Source: Planctomycetes bacterium GWF2_50_10
Lineage (GTDB): Bacteria; Planctomycetota; Phycisphaerae; Sedimentisphaerales; GWF2-50-10
Assembly: GCA_001824635.1 (NCBI GenBank)
Contig: MHYB01000078.1
Location: forward strand, 7,691-35,675
Direction: 5' to 3'
Length of the DNA stretch: 27,985 nt
Part shown: in pieces, positions 7,760-15,143 of the stretch
Position numbering within the stretch: position 1 is the first letter of the stretch
How the letters are laid out: each line of letters starts with the position of its first letter
Notes under the pieces: model-generated
What the model saw: the letters and a program-made list of their open reading frames with translations, nothing else
Database searches by the model: none
Told to the model about the DNA's origin: nothing
Made by a program: the position numbers and the translations under genes

Positions 7760-7783
7760 CTAAATATCACTCAAAACTAAAAA

Positions 7784-9811
7784 CTACTTCGTAGCCGCAA
7801 TGCTCTTTTGCGCCGCCGCCACTACGCCGTCAGCCGTAATGCCGAACTTCTCGTAGCAGGTCTTATACGGGGCCGATGCGCCGAACGAGTGCATGCCCAC
7901 GAATTCGCCCCTGCAGCCGATCCATTCTTCCCAGCCCTGTTTGACAAGGGCCTCAACACCCACGCGCGCCTTGCAGCTTGGCGGCAATACCGAGTCGCGA
8001 TATGCCTTATCCTGCTTGCGGAACAATTCCCAGCACGGCATCGAAACAACCTGCGCCTTCACGCCCTGCGCAGCCAGTTTGTCGCAGGCCTTTATCGCGA
8101 TCTCAATCTCGGAACCCGTCGCAAGCAGCAGTACGTCGGGGCTATCCTGCTTGATAAGCACATACGCGCCCTTTGAAACCTGGCTAGCGCTGCCGTATTT
8201 CGTCTGGTCAAGCACAAGCAGCCCCTGGCGAGTCAATGCCATCGCAACCGGGCCGTCCTTGTATTCAAGTGCGAATTTCCATGTCTGGGCTGTCTCGTTC
8301 GCATCCGCTGGCCTGAACGTCAGTAGGTTGGGTATGCACCTGAGTGATGCCAGCGTCTCAACAGGCTGATGTGTCGGACCATCTTCGCCCAGGCCGATGC
8401 TGTCATGCGTGAACACGAATATAGTCCGGTATTTGGAAAGTGCCGCCACGCGTATCGCCGGCCGCATGTAGTCTGCAAACACAAAGAACGTCGCTCCGTA
8501 AGGCCGGATCAAATTCGATACCGCCATGCCGTTCATGATCGAACCCATCGCGTGCTCGCGAACGCCGTACCGCATATACCTGCCCGCCGGGCTGTCCTTT
8601 TGATAATCAACAGCGCCTTTAAAGCGTGTGTTGTTAGAAGGCGTAAGATCCGCCGAACCGCCTATTACCAGCGGCATCGAAGGCATCAGCGCATCGAGCG
8701 TCTTGCCCGAAGCCTGCCGTGTCGCAAGGCTCGTGCCCGCGTCGAATTTCGGCAGCAGCGAATCGATATCTACGCTCAGCTTGCCCGCCATCGCGTCGGA
8801 AAGTTCCCTGGCAAGTTCCGGGTATGCCTTGGAATAATCTTCAAGGAGCTTATTCCATTTCTTCTCAGCTTTTTTACCTTTATCAAGTGCCAGCCTCATC
8901 TGTGCCGCCACTTCATCAGGCACCACGAAAGTTTTTTCCGGGTCCCAGCCCACGCTCGTCTTAACCAGCTTGATCTCATCTTCGCCAAGCGGTGACCCGT
9001 GTGCATCATGTGAACCCTGCTTATTGGGGCTGCCGAACCCGATATGTGTGCGAAGCGCGATCAACGTTGGCTTGCCGCTTGGCCTCATAGCCCTCTTGAG
9101 TGCCTTCTCGAACGAGAGCATATCATTGCCGTCGCCGCCGACTGTGATAACGTTCCAGCCGTACGCCATGTAGCGTTTGGCCCTGTCTTCGGTAAACGAA
9201 AGACTCGTATCTCCGTCGATTGTTATATTATTGTCATCATAGATCACAACAAGATTATCAAGCCCAAGATGACCTGCCAGCGAACTGGCTTCCGAAGCCA
9301 CGCCTTCTTCAAGGCACCCGTCCCCGGCTACCGTGAAGACCTTGTAATCAAAGATCGGGAAATTTTCCTTATTATATCTCGCCGCCAGGTTCTTCTGCGC
9401 GATCGCCATACCCACTGCGTTGGATATTCCCTGCCCCAGCGGACCGGTCGTAACTTCCACGCCCGGCGTATGGCCATACTCCGGATGTCCCGGTGTTTTC
9501 GAACCCCACTGGCGAAAGCTCTTGAGTTCATCAATCGATACATCGTAGCCAGTCAGGTGCAGCATAGAATAAACCAGCATCGACCCGTGTCCAGCCGACA
9601 GAACGAACCTGTCACGGTTGAACCACTTGGGATTAGCTGGGTTGTGCTTGAGGTACTTCTGCCAAAGCATATAAGTTGCTGGCGCCATACCCATCGGCAT
9701 ACCGGGGTGACCCGATTTCGCCTTCTCTACGCCATCCATAGCGAGAAAGCGGATAGTCCAAATACATTTTTCATCAAGTTCAGTCAGACCGGGATTCTGC
9801 AGTAACGGCAT
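7784..9811 (-). CDS. tkt: Transketolase
   Basis: The 675-residue full-length enzyme has the transketolase signature RFVLSAGHGSMLVYSMLHL (68-86) and the thiamine diphosphate motif beginning GDGCLEEG (163). Also present are the GFGSPNKQGSHDAHGSPLG loop, the catalytic REHAMGSIMNG and the DSIGLGEDGPTHQPVE segment of the pyrimidine domain. It moves two-carbon units between ketose and aldose phosphates in the non-oxidative pentose phosphate pathway. The ATG at 9811 was chosen because AGGAAAGG (9817-9824, minus strand) lies 5 nt upstream; longer in-frame starts run through the promoter. It is monocistronic, with its own promoter and terminator. Confidence 0.97.
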   Translation of the reverse strand: MPLLQNPGLTELDEKCIWTIRFLAMDGVEKAKSGHPGMPMGMAPATYMLWQKYLKHNPANPKWFNRDRFVLSAGHGSMLVYSMLHLTGYDVSIDELKSFRQWGSKTPGHPEYGHTPGVEVTTGPLGQGISNAVGMAIAQKNLAARYNKENFPIFDYKVFTVAGDGCLEEGVASEASSLAGHLGLDNLVVIYDDNNITIDGDTSLSFTEDRAKRYMAYGWNVITVGGDGNDMLSFEKALKRAMRPSGKPTLIALRTHIGFGSPNKQGSHDAHGSPLGEDEIKLVKTSVGWDPEKTFVVPDEVAAQMRLALDKGKKAEKKWNKLLEDYSKAYPELARELSDAMAGKLSVDIDSLLPKFDAGTSLATRQASGKTLDALMPSMPLVIGGSADLTPSNNTRFKGAVDYQKDSPAGRYMRYGVREHAMGSIMNGMAVSNLIRPYGATFFVFADYMRPAIRVAALSKYRTIFVFTHDSIGLGEDGPTHQPVETLASLRCIPNLLTFRPADANETAQTWKFALEYKDGPVAMALTRQGLLVLDQTKYGSASQVSKGAYVLIKQDSPDVLLLATGSEIEIAIKACDKLAAQGVKAQVVSMPCWELFRKQDKAYRDSVLPPSCKARVGVEALVKQGWEEWIGCRGEFVGMHSFGASAPYKTCYEKFGITADGVVAAAQKSIAATK

Positions 9812-9824
9812 ATAAACCTTTCCT

Positions 9825-9850
9825 AAAAATGGCCTTTTGGCCTTATTTTT
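9825..9850 (-). promoter_or_regulatory. Small hairpin in the tkt leader, directly before the ribosome binding site
   Basis: GGCC-AAAA-GGCC (9831-9842) flanked by A/T-rich partly complementary arms forms a short stem-loop in the predicted 5' leader, ending at the AGGAAAGG ribosome binding site. A role in translation or message stability is only a possibility. Confidence 0.3.
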
Positions 9851-9863
9851 GATAAGAGCCAAG

Positions 9864-9892
9864 ACCATACTGCCAAAACGCATCCTTTTCAA
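9864..9892 (-). promoter_or_regulatory. Sigma-70-type promoter of tkt
   Basis: On the minus strand TTGAAA (9887-9892) and TATGGT (9864-9869) are separated by 17 nt. The predicted start of transcription is near 9857, giving a leader of about 46 nt. Four or five of six positions match the consensus in each box. Confidence 0.6.
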
Positions 9893-9948
9893 GTTTTTTT
9901 GACGCCAGGCCCGCCCAATCCGCAATCAAACGAACACCCACTAAAAAC

Positions 9949-9977
9949 TTGACAAAGATCAACACTGCAAAGATACT
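9949..9977 (+). promoter_or_regulatory. Candidate promoter and overlapping FNR/CRP-like box upstream of hypF
   Basis: TTGACA (9949-9954), a 17-nt spacer and GATACT (9972-9977) make a plausible sigma-70 promoter with a start near 9984 and a leader of about 95 nt. The same -35 region reads TTGAC-AAAG-ATCAA (9949-9962), one base from the FNR consensus TTGAT-N4-ATCAA. If a regulator of that family binds here it would compete with polymerase at this promoter rather than activate it in the classical position. Both readings are by eye. Confidence 0.4.
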
Positions 9978-10079
9978 TCATTTAAGCACCGATTCGCCCG
10001 CGAACACCTAGGCGACAACGGGGGTAGTTATTACAGTAATAAACCGAATTACCGATTTTCGATAAGATAGAAGCACAAT

Positions 10080-12386
10080 TTGCTCAGACGTAAAAAGATA
10101 ATCGTAACCGGACGTGTCCAGGGCGTTGGTTTCAGGCCTTACGCCTACCGCCTCGCAGACGAATTGGGCCTTTCCGGTTTTGTCCTCAACGACACCCTTG
10201 GCGTAACGATCGAAGTCCAGGGCCTCGATGACCGCATCGAAACATTTATCGCCCGTCTCAAAAGCCCAACCGGCCCGCCAATGATGCAGATCATTGGCCT
10301 CCGCGACACCCCCATTCCCGTCGTCGTAGGCCAGGATAAGTTCACCATCCAGTCCAGTTATTCCGCCGGCCACCGCCTCGCCGACGTCTCCGCCGACGCC
10401 GCCACCTGCCCCGACTGCCTCGCCGAAATGCAAAATAAACTCGATTTCCGCTACCGCTACCCTTTTATCAACTGCACCAACTGCGGCCCGCGGTACTCGA
10501 TAATTAAATCCATTCCCTACGACCGCCCAAACACAACAATGAACGCCTTTGCCATGTGCGAAAATTGCCGCCGTCAGTACGAATCAGTAACCGACCGCCG
10601 CTTCCACGCCCAGCCCGTCGCCTGCTCCAAATGCGGCCCGCGAATATACATGACCGACCCGGTCGGCAGACCCACCGCCGTTGAATCCGACGAGGTCATC
10701 ACCCGGACTATCGAAGCCCTCCTCGATGGCCAGATCGGAGCGGTCAAAGGCATAGGTGGTTACCACCTCGCCGCCGGCGCCTTCGATGACGACGCGGTAG
10801 GGCGGCTCCGCCACCGAAAGCAGCGTGAGCACAAGCCCTTCGCCATGATGGCTGCCTCGATCCAGGAGATCGAAAAGCACGCCATCGTAAGTCCCGCCGC
10901 TGCTAGCCTCCTCCAAAGCATCGCAAGCCCCATCGTCCTCTTGCCAAAACGCAAGGATAGCCTCATTGCCCAGGCCGTCGCCCCCGGCACCGATTCCTTC
11001 GGCTTCATGCTCCCGTATGCCCCGCTCCATCACCTTCTGTTCGCCGCCGAATCTCAAGGCCGCCGCCTCGATGTCCTCGTTATGACCTCCGCCAACATCT
11101 CCGACGAACCGCTCATCGCCGGCGATATCAAAGCCGTCCGCGAGCTAGGCCCAATATGTGATTTCTTCCTCGCCCACGACCGCGAGATTCATCGCCAGGT
11201 CGACGATTCCATTCTCCACATTGTCGACGGCCAGCCCGCAATGATCCGCCGCAGCAGAGGTTATGTCCCAACCCCCATAGAAATACCCGACCCCAGCGAA
11301 GTTGATATTCTTGCAACCGGCGCCGATCTTAAAAACACCTTCTGCCTCGTAAAAGCAAACAAGCTTATCCTCAGCGAACACATCGGCGACCTGGAAAACG
11401 CTGCCGTTTACCGCCACTATTCCCGCTCCGTCAAGCATCTAAGCGGCCTCTTCGAAGCAAAGCCCGCCGTAGTCGCCTGCGACCTCCATCCAGGCTATGT
11501 CTCCACAGATTTCGCCCGCCTCCAGCACGCATCAGAAATTATCGAAGTCCAGCACCACTGGGCACACGCCGCGTCTGTGATGGCCGAATACGGCATCGCC
11601 GGCCCGGTCATCGCACTTATAGCGGATGGAACAGGCTACGGCCCCGACGGCGCAATCTGGGGTTGCGAATGCCTCGTCGCCTCGCTCGATAATTTCCAGC
11701 GCCTCGGCCACCTTAAATATTACAATCTCGCCGGCGCCGATAAGGCCTCCAAAGACGCCAGCCGCTCCCTTGCAGGCCTCATCCAAACATTCGGCTCAAG
11801 CCTCACCGAATCCCAAAAACAAATGCTCCTCGCCCGCGCCCAGCCCGATCAAAAAAAGCGAGACGACATAACCGCCCAGCTCGATAAAAACATAAACACC
11901 GTCCAAACCTCCAGCCTCGGTCGGGTCTTCGACGCCGTCGCCGCCATCGCAGGTTTGGGTTCATACAATCATTTCGAAGCCCAGCTTCCGATGGCGCTTG
12001 AAGCTATCGCCGATGACGCCACCGACGCGAGCTACACATGGCGGTTTGATCAGGATGACCAGCTGGATTTGTCCGGGATGTTTGGAGAAATCGCCGCTGA
12101 CATGAAATTCGCCGTCCCAGCCCCGATAATCTCCGCCAAATTCCACAATATGCTCGCCCTCGCCTTTTGCGCCTGGGCTGATAATATCCGCACCCGCACC
12201 TCAATAGTAACGGTTGCGCTCTCCGGCGGCGTATTTTGCAACCGCCTCCTCGCCGACAAGGTTTGTAAGTTATTGAAAAATAAGAATTTTTGTGTATTAT
12301 TGAACAGGCATGTGCCCGCCGGCGACGGCGGCATAGCCTTGGGTCAGGCTGCGATAGCCGCCCGAAAATATGGAAAGAAGGCCTAA
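10080..12386 (+). CDS. hypF: Carbamoyltransferase HypF, [NiFe]-hydrogenase maturation
   Basis: The 768-residue, full-length protein has an acylphosphatase domain (VTGRVQGVGFRPYAYRLA, 9-26) and two zinc fingers of the form C-x2-C-x18-C-x2-C (C110/C113/C132/C135 and C160/C163/C182/C185). A YrdC-like domain (about 200-390) and a Kae1-like C-terminal domain (VQHHWAHAASVMAEYG, ALSGGVFCNR) follow. HypF makes the carbamoyl adenylate from carbamoyl phosphate and passes it to HypE, the source of the cyanide ligands. The start is TTG at 10080; an in-frame stop at 10068 excludes a longer protein and no ATG fits. The ribosome binding site is weak. hypC follows with no gap. Confidence 0.95.
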   Translation: MLRRKKIIVTGRVQGVGFRPYAYRLADELGLSGFVLNDTLGVTIEVQGLDDRIETFIARLKSPTGPPMMQIIGLRDTPIPVVVGQDKFTIQSSYSAGHRLADVSADAATCPDCLAEMQNKLDFRYRYPFINCTNCGPRYSIIKSIPYDRPNTTMNAFAMCENCRRQYESVTDRRFHAQPVACSKCGPRIYMTDPVGRPTAVESDEVITRTIEALLDGQIGAVKGIGGYHLAAGAFDDDAVGRLRHRKQREHKPFAMMAASIQEIEKHAIVSPAAASLLQSIASPIVLLPKRKDSLIAQAVAPGTDSFGFMLPYAPLHHLLFAAESQGRRLDVLVMTSANISDEPLIAGDIKAVRELGPICDFFLAHDREIHRQVDDSILHIVDGQPAMIRRSRGYVPTPIEIPDPSEVDILATGADLKNTFCLVKANKLILSEHIGDLENAAVYRHYSRSVKHLSGLFEAKPAVVACDLHPGYVSTDFARLQHASEIIEVQHHWAHAASVMAEYGIAGPVIALIADGTGYGPDGAIWGCECLVASLDNFQRLGHLKYYNLAGADKASKDASRSLAGLIQTFGSSLTESQKQMLLARAQPDQKKRDDITAQLDKNINTVQTSSLGRVFDAVAAIAGLGSYNHFEAQLPMALEAIADDATDASYTWRFDQDDQLDLSGMFGEIAADMKFAVPAPIISAKFHNMLALAFCAWADNIRTRTSIVTVALSGGVFCNRLLADKVCKLLKNKNFCVLLNRHVPAGDGGIALGQAAIAARKYGKKA

Positions 12387-12626
12387 ATGTGTTTGGCAGT
12401 ACCCGCTAGAATAGTCCAGCTTGAAGGCGACAGCGCCGTCGTCGACGCCATGGGAAACAGGTGGAACATCAGAACCACCCTCGTTCCCGAAGCCCGCATC
12501 GGCGATCTCGTCCTGATACACGCCGGCTTTGCGATCTCAACTATCGACGAAGAAGAAGCAAAAAAAACCTGGCAGCTAATCGCCGAACTCGACGAATTCC
12601 AGGACGAACAGAAAAAGCATTGCTGA
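12387..12626 (+). CDS. hypC: Hydrogenase maturation chaperone HypC
   Basis: The 79-residue protein starts with MCLAVPARIVQLEGDSAVVD, the family signature in which Cys2 is essential for holding the Fe(CN)2CO unit with HypD. The OB-fold core and the ISTIDEEEAKKTWQLIAEL helix match HypC/HupF. The ATG follows the hypF stop directly, with AAGG of the hypF end as ribosome binding site, so translation is coupled. The length is normal. Confidence 0.95.
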   Translation: MCLAVPARIVQLEGDSAVVDAMGNRWNIRTTLVPEARIGDLVLIHAGFAISTIDEEEAKKTWQLIAELDEFQDEQKKHC

Positions 12627-12654
12627 TATTAACTTTAGAACTTTGGATCATAAA

Positions 12655-13743
12655 ATGTTGCAGAGAATCTGGAAAGCGCACAACCTGATGGACTTGGCAT
12701 GCAAAGACCTGCCCTGTTCGCTTAACATAATGGAAGTCTGCGGAACCCATACCGTCTCGATTTTCCGCAACGGCATCCGTCCCACGCTGCCGGCCAACTT
12801 GCGTCTGCTCTCCGGCCCGGGCTGTCCCGTCTGCGTGACAGATCAGGGCTACATCGAAAACGTCCTCACCCTCGCCGGCCGCGACGACATCATTATTGCA
12901 ACTTACGGCGACATGATCCGGGTTCCCTCAAAGAATGGCTCACTGGAAAAACGCGCCGATAATCAAAATGTCAAGATAGTCCTCTCCAGCATGGAAGCCC
13001 TCGATATCGCAAAACAGAACCCTTCCAAAACCGTAGTCTTCGTAGCCGTCGGCTTTGAGACCACAACCCCTGCTACCGCCATAGCCGTAAGATACGCCGC
13101 CGCCGAAAACATAAAGAACTTCTGCATCCTCAGCGCCCACAAAACAGTCGTCCCCGCGATGGAAGCATTGCTCTCCAGCGAAAAAGCCAAGATCGATGCC
13201 TTCATCTGCCCCGGCCACGTCAGCGTAATAATCGGCTCCGATGCCTATAACCCGATCGTAACAAAATACAAAAAGCCCTGCGTTGTCGCCGGCTTTGAAC
13301 CCATGCAGATAATCGAAGGCATCGCCCAGATATGTTCGCAGGTAGCCGCGCACGCACCCAAAGTCGAATCGATGTATCACGCCGTCGTCACCCCGCAAGG
13401 CAACGTAAAAGCCAAAGCCATAATTGATGAAATGTTTGAACCCGCCGATGGCGTATGGCGAGGCATTGGTGTTATAAAAAATTCCGCCCTCGTCCTGCGT
13501 GATAAATTTTCCGAATTCGACGCCGCCAAACGTTTCGGCCTTTCCGACGGCCACCCCGAAGATATGCCCGGTTGCCACTGCGGCGAAGTCCTCTGCGGCC
13601 TCATCGACCCGCCCCAGTGCAAACTTTTCGCCACCACCTGCAACCCCGATAACCCCATCGGCCCTTGCATGGTATCCAGCGAAGGCGCCTGCTCCGCCTG
13701 GTTCAAATACGGCCGCCGCAAAAAACGAGAAAATAAACAGTGA
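12655..13743 (+). CDS. hypD: Hydrogenase maturation iron-sulfur protein HypD
   Basis: The 362-residue protein carries the HypD motifs in order: EVCGTHT, SGPGCPVCVT, VGFETTTPATA, ICPGHVSVIIG, and the C-terminal cysteine cluster in PGCHCGEVLCG, TCNPDNPIGPCM and SSEGACSAW that holds the [4Fe-4S] cluster. HypD with HypC is the scaffold on which Fe gains its CN and CO ligands. I prefer the ATG at 12655; a TTG four codons upstream (12643) is possible, and neither has a strong ribosome binding site. It lies 28 nt after hypC in the same operon. Confidence 0.95.
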   Translation: MLQRIWKAHNLMDLACKDLPCSLNIMEVCGTHTVSIFRNGIRPTLPANLRLLSGPGCPVCVTDQGYIENVLTLAGRDDIIIATYGDMIRVPSKNGSLEKRADNQNVKIVLSSMEALDIAKQNPSKTVVFVAVGFETTTPATAIAVRYAAAENIKNFCILSAHKTVVPAMEALLSSEKAKIDAFICPGHVSVIIGSDAYNPIVTKYKKPCVVAGFEPMQIIEGIAQICSQVAAHAPKVESMYHAVVTPQGNVKAKAIIDEMFEPADGVWRGIGVIKNSALVLRDKFSEFDAAKRFGLSDGHPEDMPGCHCGEVLCGLIDPPQCKLFATTCNPDNPIGPCMVSSEGACSAWFKYGRRKKRENKQ

Positions 13744-13786
13744 TAGGCAAAACACTCGCCCACGCCCAAACCTATAAAAAGGCCAA

Positions 13787-13816
13787 CGTAGGGTGGGCAA
13801 GTACTCTTGCCCACCG
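13787..13816. repeat. Palindromic repeat, copy 1 (left of hypE)
   Basis: GGTGGGCAAG (13792-13801) and CTTGCCCACC (13806-13815) form a perfect 10-bp stem around TACT. With flanking CGTAG the 30-bp unit matches the copy at 15089-15118 at 29 of 30 positions, in the same orientation. This is typical of REP-like dispersed intergenic elements. Confidence 0.85.
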
Positions 13817-13882
13817 TGCTTTATACAGAAACTAGAAATGTGCAAACGTAGTAATGTCCGCGTGCTCAAGAAGCGACTTGCC

Positions 13883-13902
13883 ATCCCCGCGCAGGCGGGG
13901 AT
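13883..13902. repeat. GC-rich palindrome
   Basis: ATCCCCGC and GCGGGGAT are a perfect 8-bp inverted repeat around GCAG. This type of short GC palindrome is common as a dispersed intergenic element in environmental bacterial genomes. No second copy is present in the window. Confidence 0.7.
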
Positions 13903-13994
13903 CCAGTTTGATTTTGTATTTTGAATTTGTTTCGTATTTCGTGCTTAGAATTTGGTTATAATTTGAAATTTGTTATTTGGAATTTTTTTATATT

Positions 13995-15020
13995 ATGGGC
14001 GGGAACGACAAAATACTATTAGCCCACGGCGGCGGCGGCAGACTAACCCAGCAGCTAATCGACGAATACATCGTCCCCGCCTTCTCCAACGCAAGCCTCA
14101 ACGACCTCGGCGATGCAGCCAGCCTCGACCTCTCCTCTAATAAAATATGCTTCACCACCGACAGCTACGTCGTAAAACCACTCTTCTTCGCCGGCGCCGA
14201 TATAGGCAAACTCGCCGTCTGCGGAACCGTAAATGACCTCGCCGTCTCCGGCGCAAAGCCCTTCGCCATAAGCATGGGCCTGATAATCGAAGAAGGCCTC
14301 GAACTGGCCGCCTTCAAAACGATAATAGAATCCGCCGCCACCGCCGCCCGCGCCGCGGGCGTATTCATCGCTGCCGGCGACACCAAGGTCGTCGAGCACG
14401 GCTCAGCGGATAAACTCTTCATAAACACCTCTGGCATCGGCACCCGCATCCCCGGCCTCGATGTCGGTTTTTCCCGCATCGCCCAAGGCGATGTCATCCT
14501 GATCAACGGCTCAATCGGCGACCACGGCATGGCCATTCTCGCCGGCAGGGAAGGCCTCCGCTTCGAATCCAACATCCAAAGCGACTGCGCCCCCCTCAAC
14601 GGCATAATCCAAACACTCTATGAAGACGACTGCCTCCGCCCCGCGATAAAATTCATGCGAGATGCCACCCGAGGCGGAGTTGCCGCAGTACTTAATGAGA
14701 TAGCCCGCTCAGCCGATGTCTCAATCGAAATTGAAGAAACAAAGCTGCCCATAAACCCCGCCGTCCTCGCCGCCGCTGAAATGCTCGGCTTCGACCTCCT
14801 CAACGTCGCCAACGAAGGCAAGTTCATCGCGATCGTTCAAAAAGAATTCGCCCAAAAAGCACTGGAAATTATGCGATCCCACCCGCTGGGAAAAGACGCC
14901 GCCATAATCGGCCAGGTAGGCCCCCAGGGCGATGAAACAATAGTGGAACTAGCAACCGCAATAGGCGGCCGCCGCATTATCCAAATGCCCTACGGCCGAG
15001 AACTCCCCCGAATATGCTGA
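13995..15020 (+). CDS. hypE: Carbamoyl dehydratase HypE, hydrogenase maturation
   Basis: The 341-residue protein has the AIR synthase-like fold: ILLAHGGGGRLTQQLI near the N terminus, TTDSYVVKPLFFAGADIGKLAVCGTVNDLA, the MRDATRGGVAAVLNEIA motif and the C terminus LPRIC. The terminal PRxC cysteine is the catalytic residue that receives the carbamoyl group from HypF and is dehydrated to thiocyanate. The ATG at 13995 was chosen because MGGNDKILLAHGGGG aligns with the normal N terminus; no strong ribosome binding site is seen. A 251-nt repeat-bearing gap separates it from hypD, so it may have its own promoter. It converges on the sensor kinase gene. Confidence 0.95.
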   Translation: MGGNDKILLAHGGGGRLTQQLIDEYIVPAFSNASLNDLGDAASLDLSSNKICFTTDSYVVKPLFFAGADIGKLAVCGTVNDLAVSGAKPFAISMGLIIEEGLELAAFKTIIESAATAARAAGVFIAAGDTKVVEHGSADKLFINTSGIGTRIPGLDVGFSRIAQGDVILINGSIGDHGMAILAGREGLRFESNIQSDCAPLNGIIQTLYEDDCLRPAIKFMRDATRGGVAAVLNEIARSADVSIEIEETKLPINPAVLAAAEMLGFDLLNVANEGKFIAIVQKEFAQKALEIMRSHPLGKDAAIIGQVGPQGDETIVELATAIGGRRIIQMPYGRELPRIC

Positions 15021-15034
15021 CCGAAAAATTATCT

Positions 15035-15061
15035 CTTCGTGCCCTTCGTGTTCTTCGTGGT
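15035..15061 (+). repeat. Three tandem 9-nt units, CTTCGTGNN
   Basis: CTTCGTGCC, CTTCGTGTT and CTTCGTGGT follow each other without gaps between hypE and the convergent kinase gene. The stretch is non-coding. Similar CTTCGTG-rich elements occur as dispersed repeats in several bacterial groups, from memory. Confidence 0.6.
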
Positions 15062-15088
15062 GAAAACGTATTTAAAGTAACCAAGAAG

Positions 15089-15118
15089 CGTAGTGTGGGC
15101 AAGTACTCTTGCCCACCG
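15089..15118. repeat. Palindromic repeat, copy 2 (right of hypE)
   Basis: This is the second copy of the element at 13787-13816, with one mismatch in 30 bp. The arms GTGGGCAAG (15095-15103) and CTTGCCCAC (15108-15116) flank TACT. It lies between convergent hypE and the kinase gene and could act as a bidirectional transcript end, although no T-run follows on either strand. Confidence 0.85.
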
Positions 15119-15143
15119 GTAACTACTTAAACCCGCAACACCA

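Larger units (their letters stand above)
13744..13994. other. Intergenic region between hypD and hypE, rich in short repeats
   Basis: The 251 nt hold no gene. They contain a palindromic repeat shared with the far side of hypE (13787-13816), a GC palindrome (13883-13902), and an AT-rich stretch (13911-13990) built of variants such as GTATTT, GAATTT and AATTTG. A TATAAT at 13957-13962 could be the -10 of a hypE promoter; no clear -35 is seen. Confidence 0.6.

Noticed and set aside
9044..9805. Open frame of 253 codons antisense to transketolase
   Set aside because: The sense strand encodes a complete transketolase with a ribosome binding site; the antisense product has no recognisable motifs.
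12940..13884. Long 314-codon open frame antisense to hypD
   Set aside because: It is glycine/alanine/phenylalanine-rich low-complexity sequence created by the C-ending codon bias of hypD; hypD itself has all catalytic motifs.
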